A stretch of 64,000 nt of DNA from Pseudolysinimonas sp051954455 (GTDB lineage: Bacteria > Actinomycetota > Actinomycetes > Actinomycetales > Microbacteriaceae), in the NCBI RefSeq assembly GCF_051954455.1, contig NZ_JBQCHS010000024.1, positions 62,001 through 126,000 of the forward strand, written 5' to 3'. The position numbers and the translations under genes were made by a program. Below the pieces are notes generated by a model that ran no database searches, was not told the origin of the DNA, and worked only from the letters and a program-made list of their open reading frames with translations. Shown one piece after another: positions 42,182 to 50,486 of this stretch. Each line of letters starts with the position of its first letter. The stretch's first letter is position 1.

Positions 42182-43036
42182 GTGGTCGCGGTCCTCGGGC
42201 TCGTCAGCGCCGTGATCTTCGGCGCCTCCGACTTCTTCGGCGGGCTGGCCGCGCGGCGCATGTCGCCGCTGCTCGCCAGCGCCGTCGGCGGGGTGGTGTC
42301 GGTGACGGGAGCCGCGATCGCCGTCGCGATCGAGCAGCCGGTCTGGACGGTGCCCGACGTGCTCCTGTCGATCGGCGCCGGCATCCTCGGCGGCATCGGC
42401 ACGTGGACCTTCTACGCCGGGCTCGCGATCGGCCCGATGAGCATCGTCTCGCCCGGCGTCGCCATGATCTACGCCGTCGTGCCGGCGATCGCCGGCATCG
42501 CGCTCGGCGAGCGGTTCTCGCCCCTCGGCTACGTCGCGCTCGTCGTCGTGGTGGGCGCCGCGCTGCTGCTCGCGGTGCCGCGGCAGCGCGACGGCGGCCG
42601 CCTGACGACGCGGGCGATCGTGCTCGGTACGGTCGCCGGGCTGTCGTACGGCGGCTACCTCATCCTCCTCGACCGCACGAGCACCCGGTCAGGTCTCATG
42701 CCGTTGCTCGTCGAGCTGAGCGCGGGGTTCGTGATCTTCGTCGGTGCGCTCGCGCTCAACCGGCTCCGCCGCGGTCCCGCCGAGCTCGCCGCACTCCGCG
42801 ACCGTCGCGTCGTCGGGCAGGCGCTCCTCGGAGGCCTCTTCCTCGTGGTCGCCAACATCCTGCTCGTGATCGGGCTTCACCTCGGCGACCTCGCCGTGAT
42901 GGGCGTGCTGAACTCGCTCTACCCGCTCGGCACGATCCTGCTCGCGCTCGCCGTGCTGCGCGAGCGGCTCGGGAGGCTGCAGATCGCGGGCGTCGTGCTC
43001 GCGTTGGCCGCGTCGGTGGTGCTCGCCGTCTCCTAG
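42182..43036 (+). CDS. DMT-superfamily transporter (EamA)
   Basis: This 284-residue protein has ten predicted helices in two EamA repeats (residues about 3-132 and 143-282), with FGASDFFGGLAARRMSP at the start and LYPLGTILLALAVLRERL near the end. Substrate unknown. GTG 42182 is 10 bp after the YeiH-like gene; it converges on the MFS gene. Confidence 0.82.
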   Translation: MVAVLGLVSAVIFGASDFFGGLAARRMSPLLASAVGGVVSVTGAAIAVAIEQPVWTVPDVLLSIGAGILGGIGTWTFYAGLAIGPMSIVSPGVAMIYAVVPAIAGIALGERFSPLGYVALVVVVGAALLLAVPRQRDGGRLTTRAIVLGTVAGLSYGGYLILLDRTSTRSGLMPLLVELSAGFVIFVGALALNRLRRGPAELAALRDRRVVGQALLGGLFLVVANILLVIGLHLGDLAVMGVLNSLYPLGTILLALAVLRERLGRLQIAGVVLALAASVVLAVS

Positions 43037-43058
43037 CGGGGAGCGGGTGGCCGGCGCC

Positions 43059-44420
43059 CTACGGCGCGAGCGCTCCGGTGGTCGCCCCCTCCTCGGTGTC
43101 GAGGGCGATGTCGCGGGTCTCGCGCACGAAGAGCAGCGCGATGAAGGTGAGCACCGCGGCGCCCGAGAGATACAGCCCGACGAGCAGGATGTTCCCGTCC
43201 GCCTGCCACAGGAACGCCGCCGCGATGAACGGGGCGAGCGAGGCGCCGAGGATCGACGAGACGTTGTAGGAGATGCCCGACCCCGTGTAGCGCGTGCGGG
43301 TCGGGAACAGCTCCGGCAGGAGCGCCCCCATCGGCCCGAACGTCATGCCCATGAGAGCGAGCCCCACCGCGAGGAAGAGCGCGGTCAGCACGGGGGAGCC
43401 GGCGGTCTGGGCGAACCAGAGCTGGAACGTCAGCCCGAACAGGATGATGAGCGCCGTCGTCACGAGCAGCACGCGGCGGCGCCCGAAGCGGTCGGAGAGC
43501 CGGCCGGCGATCGGCGTGAAGACGCCGAAGAACACCACGCCGACGAGCAGCAGGAGCAGGAACGTGTTCTTGTCGTACCCGAGGCCGTGCTTGGGGGAGG
43601 TCGGGTTCGGCGAGGTGCCGTAGTTCAGCGTGAACGTCGTCATGAAGTAGAAGAGGACGTACGTCGCGAGCATGATGAAGACGCCGAGGATGAGCTCCCG
43701 CCAGTTCGAGCGCAGCACCGCGCCGAGCGGCACGCGGACGATGGTCCCGCGCTCGCGCGCCGCCTGGAACACCGGCGCCTCGACGAGCCGCAGCCGCACG
43801 TAGAGGCCGACGGCGACGAGCACCGCGCTCAGCAGGAACGGGATCCGCCACGCCCAGGTCGCGAAGGCGTCGGCCGGGAGCGCGAGCCCGAGGATCAGGA
43901 ACAGCCCGTTGGCGAGCAGGAAGCCGATCGGCGCCCCGAGCTGCGGCGTCGAGCCGAAGAAGCCGCGCCGCCGCTCCGGCGCGTTCTCGGTCGCGAGGAG
44001 CGCCGCCCCGCTCCACTCGCCGCCGAGCCCGATGCCCTGCCCGAACCGCATGACCGCGAGGAGCGCGGGCGCCGCGATCCCGGCGGTCGCGTAGGTCGGC
44101 AGCACGCCGATGAGGAAGGTGGAGATGCCCATCGTGAGCAGCGACGCGACGAGCGTCGTCTTCCGCCCCACGCGATCCCCGAAGTGCCCGAACAGGATCG
44201 AGCCGATCGGGCGGGCGAAGAAGGCGAGGGCGAACGTGACGAGCGAGGAGAGCGTGGCGGCCGCCGGATCCTCCGACGGGAAGAAGAGCGCCGGGAACAC
44301 GGCCACCGCGGCCGTCGCGTAGACGTAGAAGTCGTAGAACTCGATCGACGTGCCGATGAGGCTGGCGATCACGACCCGGGATCGCGGATTGACGGGGGCG
44401 GTCGCGGCGGCGCTGCTCAT
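43059..44420 (-). CDS. MFS transporter, metabolite:H+ symporter type
   Basis: This 453-residue, twelve-helix MFS protein belongs to the MHS group (shikimate, proline-betaine and KgtP-like symporters): GTSIEFYDFYVYA, GHFGDRVGRKTTLV, RFGQGIGLGGEWSGA and GRLSDRFGRRRVLL. Substrate unknown. It is divergent from gltX with 37 bp between start codons. Confidence 0.88.
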   Translation of the reverse strand: MSSAAATAPVNPRSRVVIASLIGTSIEFYDFYVYATAAVAVFPALFFPSEDPAAATLSSLVTFALAFFARPIGSILFGHFGDRVGRKTTLVASLLTMGISTFLIGVLPTYATAGIAAPALLAVMRFGQGIGLGGEWSGAALLATENAPERRRGFFGSTPQLGAPIGFLLANGLFLILGLALPADAFATWAWRIPFLLSAVLVAVGLYVRLRLVEAPVFQAARERGTIVRVPLGAVLRSNWRELILGVFIMLATYVLFYFMTTFTLNYGTSPNPTSPKHGLGYDKNTFLLLLLVGVVFFGVFTPIAGRLSDRFGRRRVLLVTTALIILFGLTFQLWFAQTAGSPVLTALFLAVGLALMGMTFGPMGALLPELFPTRTRYTGSGISYNVSSILGASLAPFIAAAFLWQADGNILLVGLYLSGAAVLTFIALLFVRETRDIALDTEEGATTGALAP

Positions 44421-44444
44421 CGGACCACACTATTCCCGCTCCGA

Positions 44445-44457
44445 TACCCTCGGAGTC
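44445..44457 (+). promoter_or_regulatory. leaderless promoter for gltX
   Basis: TACCCT (44445-44450) lies 7 nt before GTG 44458; no Shine-Dalgarno sequence is present. Confidence 0.5.
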
Positions 44458-45993
44458 GTGCCCGAGCTCCCCGTCACGACCGCCGCCGGATCCGACATCC
44501 GGGTGCGCTTCTGCCCCTCGCCGACCGGCACGCCGCACGTCGGCATGGTGCGGACGGCCCTGTTCAACTGGGCGTACGCGCGCCACACCGGCGGCACGTT
44601 CGTGTTCCGGATCGAGGACACGGATGCCGAGCGCGACTCCGAGGAGAGCTACCTGCAGCTGCTCGACGCGCTGCGCTGGCTCGGCCTCGACTGGGATGAG
44701 GGCCCCGAGGTCGGCGGCCCGCACGCGCCCTACCGCCAGTCGCAGCGCGGGCACATCTACCAGGACGTCATTGCGCGTCTGCGCGAGGCCGGTCACCTCT
44801 ACGAGAGCTACGTCACGCCCGAGGAGATGGAGGCCCGCAACCGCGCAGCCGGCCGCGACCCGCGCCAGGGCTACGACAACCACGAGCGCGACCTGACCGA
44901 CGAGCAGCGCGCCGCCTACCGCGCCGAGGGCCGGCAGCCGTCGCTGCGGCTGCGGGTACCCGACGTCGACCTGAGCTTCGAGGACCACATCCGCGGCCAC
45001 GTGACGTTCGCCGCCGGGAGCTTCCCCGACTTCGTCCTCGTGCGCCCGAACGGTGCCCCGCTCTACACGCTCACCAACCCGGTCGACGACGCGCTCATGG
45101 GCATCACCGACGTGATCCGCGGGGAGGACATCCTCTCGTCGACCCCGCGCCAGATCGCCCTCTACCTCGCGCTCATCGACATCGGCGTGACCACCTTCGT
45201 GCCGCGGTTCGGCCACATGCCGCTCGTGCTGGGGGAGGGCTCCAAGAAGCTGTCGAAGCGCGACCCGGAGTCGAACCTGTTCCACCACCGCGAGCGCGGC
45301 TTCATCCCCGAGGGACTGCTCAACTATCTGGCGCTCCTCGGCTGGTCGATCGCGGCCGACCGCGACGTGTTCAGCCGCGAGGAGCTCGTCGCGGCGTTCG
45401 ACATCCGCGATGTCAACGGCAACCCGGCCCGGTTCGACCAGAAGAAGGCCGACGCGATCGACGGCGACCACATCCGCATGCTGGAGCCCGACGACTTCGC
45501 GCGACGGATCGTTCCGTACCTCGAGGGCCTCGTCGCCGATCCGCCGACCGCGGAGCAGGAGGCGATCCTCCGCGAGGCGGCGCCGCTCGTCCAGGAGCGC
45601 ATCACCGTGCTCGGCGAGGCGCGCGGGATGCTCGCGTTCCTCTTCACTCCCGGCGACGCGATCGAGTACGCCGACGACGCTCTGCCCAAGCCGAAGGACC
45701 GCGACCAGGCGCAGCTCGTGCTCGACGCCGCCGTCGCCGCGCTCGAGCAGCTGGACGACTTCTCCGCCGCCGCGACCGAGGCGGCCCTCCGCGCCGCGCT
45801 GACGACCCCGGTCGAGGAGGGCGGCGCCGGCCTCAACCCGCGCATCGCGTTCGGGCCGCTCCGCACCGCGCTCAGCGGCCGCCGGATCAGCCCGCCGCTG
45901 TTCGAGTCGATGGAGATCCTCGACAAGGAGGAGACGCTCGCGCGCCTCGACCGCTACCGCGCGTTCCTGCAGCGCTGGGTGCCCGAGGCCTGA
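44458..45993 (+). CDS. gltX: glutamate-tRNA ligase
   Basis: GltX charges tRNA-Glu; in actinobacteria it usually also mischarges tRNA-Gln for GatCAB. The 511 residues carry the HIGH-type motif PSPTGTPHVGM (near residue 21), RIEDTD, and the KMSKS-type motif KKLSKRD (near 265). GTG 44458 fits the promoter spacing and family start. tRNA-Gln follows 73 bp after the stop. Confidence 0.96.
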   Translation: MPELPVTTAAGSDIRVRFCPSPTGTPHVGMVRTALFNWAYARHTGGTFVFRIEDTDAERDSEESYLQLLDALRWLGLDWDEGPEVGGPHAPYRQSQRGHIYQDVIARLREAGHLYESYVTPEEMEARNRAAGRDPRQGYDNHERDLTDEQRAAYRAEGRQPSLRLRVPDVDLSFEDHIRGHVTFAAGSFPDFVLVRPNGAPLYTLTNPVDDALMGITDVIRGEDILSSTPRQIALYLALIDIGVTTFVPRFGHMPLVLGEGSKKLSKRDPESNLFHHRERGFIPEGLLNYLALLGWSIAADRDVFSREELVAAFDIRDVNGNPARFDQKKADAIDGDHIRMLEPDDFARRIVPYLEGLVADPPTAEQEAILREAAPLVQERITVLGEARGMLAFLFTPGDAIEYADDALPKPKDRDQAQLVLDAAVAALEQLDDFSAAATEAALRAALTTPVEEGGAGLNPRIAFGPLRTALSGRRISPPLFESMEILDKEETLARLDRYRAFLQRWVPEA

Positions 45994-46028
45994 CCCCGCG
46001 CACGGCGGGAGCAGGCCTCTCCGTACGG

Positions 46029-46034
46029 TAGAGT
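46029..46034 (+). promoter_or_regulatory. possible -10 box of tRNA-Gln
   Basis: TAGAGT lies 33 bp before the tRNA. A matching -35 box was not clear. Confidence 0.3.
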
Positions 46035-46066
46035 CGTTCCTCGGTCCGGTCGCCCGGATCGCACCG

Positions 46067-46138
46067 TGGGGTATGGTGTAATTGGCAACACGGCTGATTC
46101 TGGTTCAGTTGTTCTTGGTTCGAGTCCAGGTACCCCAG
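46067..46138 (+). tRNA. tRNA-Gln (anticodon CTG)
   Basis: A 72-nt cloverleaf has acceptor arms TGGGGTA and TACCCCA, a TTCGAGTCC T-arm and anticodon CTG at 46100-46102 in the loop TTCTGGT. The discriminator is G46138. CCA is not encoded. Confidence 0.95.
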
Positions 46139-46143
46139 CTTCG

Positions 46144-46169
46144 AAAAAGCCCCGGCGACGGGGCTTTTT
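46144..46169. terminator. rho-independent terminator after tRNA-Gln
   Basis: An 11-bp perfect stem (AAAAAGCCCCG / CGGGGCTTTTT, loop GCGA) with a T-run works in both directions, serving tRNA-Gln and the convergent lipoprotein gene. Confidence 0.92.
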
Positions 46170-46199
46170 TCATGCCGCTCCGCGACGCGGGCGAGCGGC

Positions 46200-46763
46200 T
46201 CAGTCGTCCTCGACGACGTAGTCCCACGCCGCGAGGAACGTCGCCGCATCCGGCCGCAGCCGCAGCATGCCCTCACCGGCCGGCAGGACCCCGTGCAGGC
46301 GGACGGTCTGCGAAGCGCCCGGCTCCAGGGTGCCGGGGAGAGGGTCCTCCGGCGTGAGCGCATGGGTCCGCCCCGAGTTGTCGTAGACGTCGAACATGTC
46401 GGCCGAGACCGGGATCGGGCGGCTCGCCCCGCTCAGCGTGACCGTGAACGTGCAGTCCACCTCGGGCGCGTCGAGCGGGGTGTCGGCCGGGCTCGCCGGT
46501 CCTTGCACGTCGACCCGCATCCTCCCGCCGCGCGTCGTCACGATCACCGGGCTCCCCGCGTAGGACAGGGCGGGGGAGGCCGCGTCGCCGTGCGCGATCG
46601 ACGACGGTGACGGGGAGGGCAGGAACGTCGGCCACGCACCGATCCCGGCGTCCGACGACGAAGGCGCGCGGTCCGTCGCCGCGCAGCCGGCCAACACGGC
46701 ACCGGCGGCGACGACGAGGACCGCGGCGGCGGCCCGGCGACCGGGCGTCACGACGTTCCTCAC
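46200..46763 (-). CDS. lipoprotein of unknown function
   Basis: This 187-residue protein has a signal peptide with lipobox LAGC (Cys27), so it is probably membrane-anchored outside the cell. The rest is beta-rich, with VDCTFTVTLSGASRPIPV and LRPDAATFLAAWDYVVED, and resembles an immunoglobulin-like fold. No family recognised. GTG 46763 overlaps the phosphoesterase stop by 4 bp, so the two are translated together and may work together at the cell surface. Confidence 0.75.
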   Translation of the reverse strand: MRNVVTPGRRAAAAVLVVAAGAVLAGCAATDRAPSSSDAGIGAWPTFLPSPSPSSIAHGDAASPALSYAGSPVIVTTRGGRMRVDVQGPASPADTPLDAPEVDCTFTVTLSGASRPIPVSADMFDVYDNSGRTHALTPEDPLPGTLEPGASQTVRLHGVLPAGEGMLRLRPDAATFLAAWDYVVEDD

Positions 46764-49012
46764 CGCCGTGCGGTCCGGCGCCGGCGCAGCAGCACCAGCG
46801 TCACCCCGCCGGCCACGAGGAGCACGGCCGAGCCCGCCATCCCGACGACGGCCGCCGTCTCCACGCCCGTGGGCGGGAGGGTCGGCGCGGCCGCAGCCGT
46901 CACCGCCGCGTTGTTGAAGACGTCGGTGCCGAAAGGGGCGAGCCCCGCCTGCGCGGCGAAGCCGAGATGCCCCTGCCCGTCGAGGCCGCCGCTGACCGAG
47001 CCGGCCGCGAGGGCCGACTTCGCGCTGCCGTTCGACACCTGGAACACGTCCTCCATGGTGCGCAGCCACGAGTAGTGGTTGTACGAGGTCGTCGACACGG
47101 TACCGGGCTTGATCAGCGGGGAGATCAGCACGGAGCCCGTGATGCCGCCGCCCGGGGTCGGGTCGGTGGCGTCGAAGGCCGCGGCCGCCGTCTCGCCCGC
47201 GTTCAGGTGGCCGGGGACGCCGAGCGCCGAGAGGCCGATGGCGGTCACCGCGGCCGTGGTCTGCACCGGCGCGCCCGTCGCGTCGACCAGCGTGAAGGAT
47301 CCCGTCGTCACCGATCCCGTCGGGTTGGGCCCGGAGTCGACGACCGCGCCGACGTAGGTGCCCGCCGGGATGCTGCCGGCCGGGGTCCCGGTGACCGCGC
47401 GGCCGATGTCGGTCGGAAGGATCGAGGCGTTGACCGTGGCCGACCCGGCGGGAGCCGAGGCGGTCCGGCCGACCACCGCGGCGGCGTACCCGAAGGCCGA
47501 GCCGGTGTTCTTCGCGCCCGCCACGCAGTTGTCCTTCGCCGCGTCGGCCTTGGCATCCTGTTCGCACGACGGGGGTCGCACGATGTAACCGTTGTCGCCG
47601 GGCCCGGGGAAGAGCTGGTTGCCGGCGCTGTCGGCCTGCAGCGTCGCGTTCGGGCCGGTGGGCTCCCAGTCGACGTTCTTGCCGTCGATGTTCTGCCCGG
47701 CGAGGTCGGCCTTCAGGTAGTCCTTGGCGAGCGGCCCCGGCGCCGGGAACAGGTTCGCGGCGAGGGTGGTGCCGGCGGCCTGGGTGTCGGTGACGGTGGG
47801 CGCGGCGTACGAGTAGAGCATGTTGCCCCGCGCGGCCTGGGCGACCGGGGTCTGGTCGGTCGCGTTGTTGAACGACATGTTCGTGAAGGGCGGGTTGGCC
47901 TCGTCGAACGTGATGTCGATCACGCCGCCGTCCTTGAAGGCGGCCGAGCGCTCGATGAGCGGGATGTAGTACTTGAGGAACAGGTCGGCCGCGTACAGGC
48001 CGCCCGTCGAGTTGACGGCCGGGGTGGTCAGCGGCTTCGAGTAGTCGGGGTTGCCGCTCGCGTCGAAGACGCCCGAGAGGTTGTTGCCGGCGCACGTCGC
48101 GTCGTGCGCGTCCGAGCAGTTGTTCGGGGTGATCCAGTTGAAGGCCGGAACCTGGTCGGCCGGCTTCGCGAGGTCGGCGAGCAGGCCGCGGCTCGGGTCG
48201 TCGAGGTTCGCGATGTGCGCCGCGTCGGAGTCCGTGCCGCCCCCGACCGGCGTCGTCAGGCTCCCGTCGATGATCGAGTGGAACCACGGGAACGGGAAGT
48301 GCTTCGCGACGTACTGATCGGCAGGCGTCGCCCCCGTGTACGTCGGCGACATCGGGAAGGGGTTGCTCGTCGGGTTGAACGCCGTCGTGCCGGGGGAACC
48401 GGCGGTGCCGTCCTCCCGTCCGGGGGTGTTGTGCAGGTCCTGCGCGTAGCCCTTCCACGTGACGTTGGCGGCGTCGAACTGGTTGAAGAGCGTCGGCACG
48501 TCGCTCGGGAACGTGCATCCGTTCTGGCCGTCCGGGGAGTTCGGCGTCGGATTCGAGACGACCTGCCCGTAGTTGTCGGTCTGGCCGAACGGAGTCCCGG
48601 TGTGCGTCGTGATGATCGTCGCGTTGGACCCGAGGTCGGAGTTGGTCTTGTCGCAGTCCGACTGCAGATCGGCGGAGGGCGACTGGCCCGACACGGCCGA
48701 CTCGTAGTTGTCCTGACTGAAATGACCGGTGCCGTAGTAGTCCTGGAGCAGCACGCCCTGCGACGGCAGCGTCTTCCACAGGTAGCTGTTCTGGTTCAGG
48801 CCCGTGAACGTCGCGTCGTACGACTTGTTCTCGAGCATGATCGTCCACACGTGCTTGACCTGGCCGGGCTGGAGGCCGGTCGACGTGATGGTCATGCCGC
48901 TGGGGGAGGCGCCCGCGGCGCCGACGGCGGGGATCGAGACGAGGCCGGCGATGCCGAGCCCCGCCGCTGCGATGGCCGCGACGCGGACGGCGACGTTCTT
49001 GGGAAAGCTCAC
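46760..49012 (-). CDS. wall-anchored phosphoesterase (PF04185-type)
   Basis: The 750-residue product has an N-terminal signal (residues about 1-30), then a phosphoesterase/acid phosphatase domain with IMLENKSYDATF and a later DITFDEANPPF, as in phospholipase C and acid phosphatases of the family. The C-terminus has LPPTG (712-716), a helix and RRRR, a sortase sorting signal. GTG 49012 is the only start just before the signal; no ribosome binding site is clear. No sortase gene is in the window. The substrate could be a phospholipid or another phosphoester. Confidence 0.82.
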   Translation of the reverse strand: MSFPKNVAVRVAAIAAAGLGIAGLVSIPAVGAAGASPSGMTITSTGLQPGQVKHVWTIMLENKSYDATFTGLNQNSYLWKTLPSQGVLLQDYYGTGHFSQDNYESAVSGQSPSADLQSDCDKTNSDLGSNATIITTHTGTPFGQTDNYGQVVSNPTPNSPDGQNGCTFPSDVPTLFNQFDAANVTWKGYAQDLHNTPGREDGTAGSPGTTAFNPTSNPFPMSPTYTGATPADQYVAKHFPFPWFHSIIDGSLTTPVGGGTDSDAAHIANLDDPSRGLLADLAKPADQVPAFNWITPNNCSDAHDATCAGNNLSGVFDASGNPDYSKPLTTPAVNSTGGLYAADLFLKYYIPLIERSAAFKDGGVIDITFDEANPPFTNMSFNNATDQTPVAQAARGNMLYSYAAPTVTDTQAAGTTLAANLFPAPGPLAKDYLKADLAGQNIDGKNVDWEPTGPNATLQADSAGNQLFPGPGDNGYIVRPPSCEQDAKADAAKDNCVAGAKNTGSAFGYAAAVVGRTASAPAGSATVNASILPTDIGRAVTGTPAGSIPAGTYVGAVVDSGPNPTGSVTTGSFTLVDATGAPVQTTAAVTAIGLSALGVPGHLNAGETAAAAFDATDPTPGGGITGSVLISPLIKPGTVSTTSYNHYSWLRTMEDVFQVSNGSAKSALAAGSVSGGLDGQGHLGFAAQAGLAPFGTDVFNNAAVTAAAAPTLPPTGVETAAVVGMAGSAVLLVAGGVTLVLLRRRRTARR

Positions 49013-49186
49013 GAAGTGACGTTGTACGCGGGCAAGGTGTCCCCCCGGAGGGGGGCGGGTGAACGATCGGTGTGCCGTGCTCGCGCCGGCGCACCTCGCT
49101 CGGGGGACGCGCCGGGGGTGGTCGATCCCGTAGCGTGAAGCGGGTCGCGGCTCCGCCGCCGCGAGGCACCACGGGGAGGGCGGACG

Positions 49187-50395
49187 GTGACGACACCGGG
49201 CGATGCGGCGCGGATCCAGGCGATCGCCGCGTATCGGCTGCTCGAGGCGCCGGCCGTCGACCTCAACGGGCTGGTGGAGCTGGCGGCCGGCACGTGCGGC
49301 GTGTCCAAGGCGGTCATCAACATCATCGACGAGCGCGCGCAGCACCAGGTCGCCGCGCTCGGGTTCGACGCCGCCGTGTGCGCACGGGAGGACTCGATGT
49401 GCGCGGTGGTGATGCAGGGCGGTCGCAGCGTCGTGGTCGCCGACGCGCGGGCCGATCCGCGATTCGCCGCGAACCCGTTCGTCACCGGGGTCATCGGCGA
49501 CGTCCGCTTCTACGCGTCGAGCCCGCTCGTCACCCCCGACGGCATCACGATCGGCACGCTGTGCGTGTTCGACGAGAACGTGCTCGAGCTCACCCCGGCG
49601 CAGGCCCGGGCGCTCGATCTGCTCGCGCGTCAGGTCGTGGACGTGCTGGAGCTGCGGCGCATCTCGCGCGAGCTCGCGAACTCGAACGAGCGCCTCACCC
49701 TCTTCGCCGCGCAGGTCAGCCACGACCTGCGCAACCCGCTCTCGGCGCTCATCGGGTTCCTCGACCTCGCGCTCGACAGCGGAGAGCTGGACCCTGCCTC
49801 GACCGCCGCCAAGGCGCTCGCCCGCGCGGACGGGGCCGCCGAGCGCATGAACGACCTGGTGACCGACCTGCTGGCCTACGCGAAAGCGGGCTCGGCGCCG
49901 CGCCGCGAGGAGGTCGACCTCGCGAGCATCGTCGACGCGGTCCGCGACGATCTCGACAGCGCGATCTCCGCCGCCCGTGCGCGGGTCGACGCTGCCGCCG
50001 ACGTGCGCCTCGTCGGCGATCCCATGATGCTGCGGATGCTGGTGCAGAACCTCGTCGCGAATGCGATCAAGTTCGGCAGCGCGGCGGGCCGTGAGCCGCA
50101 CGTCGTCGTGGCGGCGCGGGAGAGCGGCGACGGCTGGCAGATCACGGTCGACGACGACGGGCCCGGCATCCCCGTCGACGCCCGAGAGCGTGTCTTCGAG
50201 GTCATGGAGCGCGCGGCGGGCGACGACGTGCCGGGCCTCGGGATCGGCTTGGCGACGTGCCGTCGCGTCGTCGACGCCCACGGCGGTCGGATCGCGATCG
50301 AGGACTCGCCGCTCGGCGGTGCGCGCATCGCGGTGTCGCTGCCGCGCGACCCCGCGGCGCCGATGGTCCCGCGGAGTCCGGCCGCGTCCGTCTGA
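49187..50395 (+). CDS. GAF-domain sensor histidine kinase
   Basis: This 402-residue kinase has an N-terminal GAF domain (about 15-150), a HisKA segment with phospho-acceptor H179 in QVSHDLRNPLSA, and an HATPase domain with NLVANAIKFG, DDDGPGIP and GLGIGLA. No membrane helix or signal is seen, so it is cytoplasmic. No response regulator gene is adjacent, so its partner lies elsewhere. GTG 49187 was used; a TAGCGT box lies about 55 nt upstream. Confidence 0.88.
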   Translation: MTTPGDAARIQAIAAYRLLEAPAVDLNGLVELAAGTCGVSKAVINIIDERAQHQVAALGFDAAVCAREDSMCAVVMQGGRSVVVADARADPRFAANPFVTGVIGDVRFYASSPLVTPDGITIGTLCVFDENVLELTPAQARALDLLARQVVDVLELRRISRELANSNERLTLFAAQVSHDLRNPLSALIGFLDLALDSGELDPASTAAKALARADGAAERMNDLVTDLLAYAKAGSAPRREEVDLASIVDAVRDDLDSAISAARARVDAAADVRLVGDPMMLRMLVQNLVANAIKFGSAAGREPHVVVAARESGDGWQITVDDDGPGIPVDARERVFEVMERAAGDDVPGLGIGLATCRRVVDAHGGRIAIEDSPLGGARIAVSLPRDPAAPMVPRSPAASV

Positions 50396-50461
50396 CCGGT
50401 GGACCAACCGCTCCCGCCTCGGGGCCCCGGCCCGCCGTGGGACGTTCGCCTCATGCGCAGA

Positions 50462-50477
50462 ATACCCATGGGGGTAT
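50462..50477. promoter_or_regulatory. CstR/CsoR-type operator 1
   Basis: ATACCC-ATGG-GGGTAT is a perfect match to the ATACCC-N4-GGGTAT operator pattern of CsoR/CstR repressors. It overlaps the TATAAA box (50475-50480) just before ATG 50487, so repressor binding would block transcription. Confidence 0.8.
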
Positions 50478-50486
50478 AAAGGGAGC

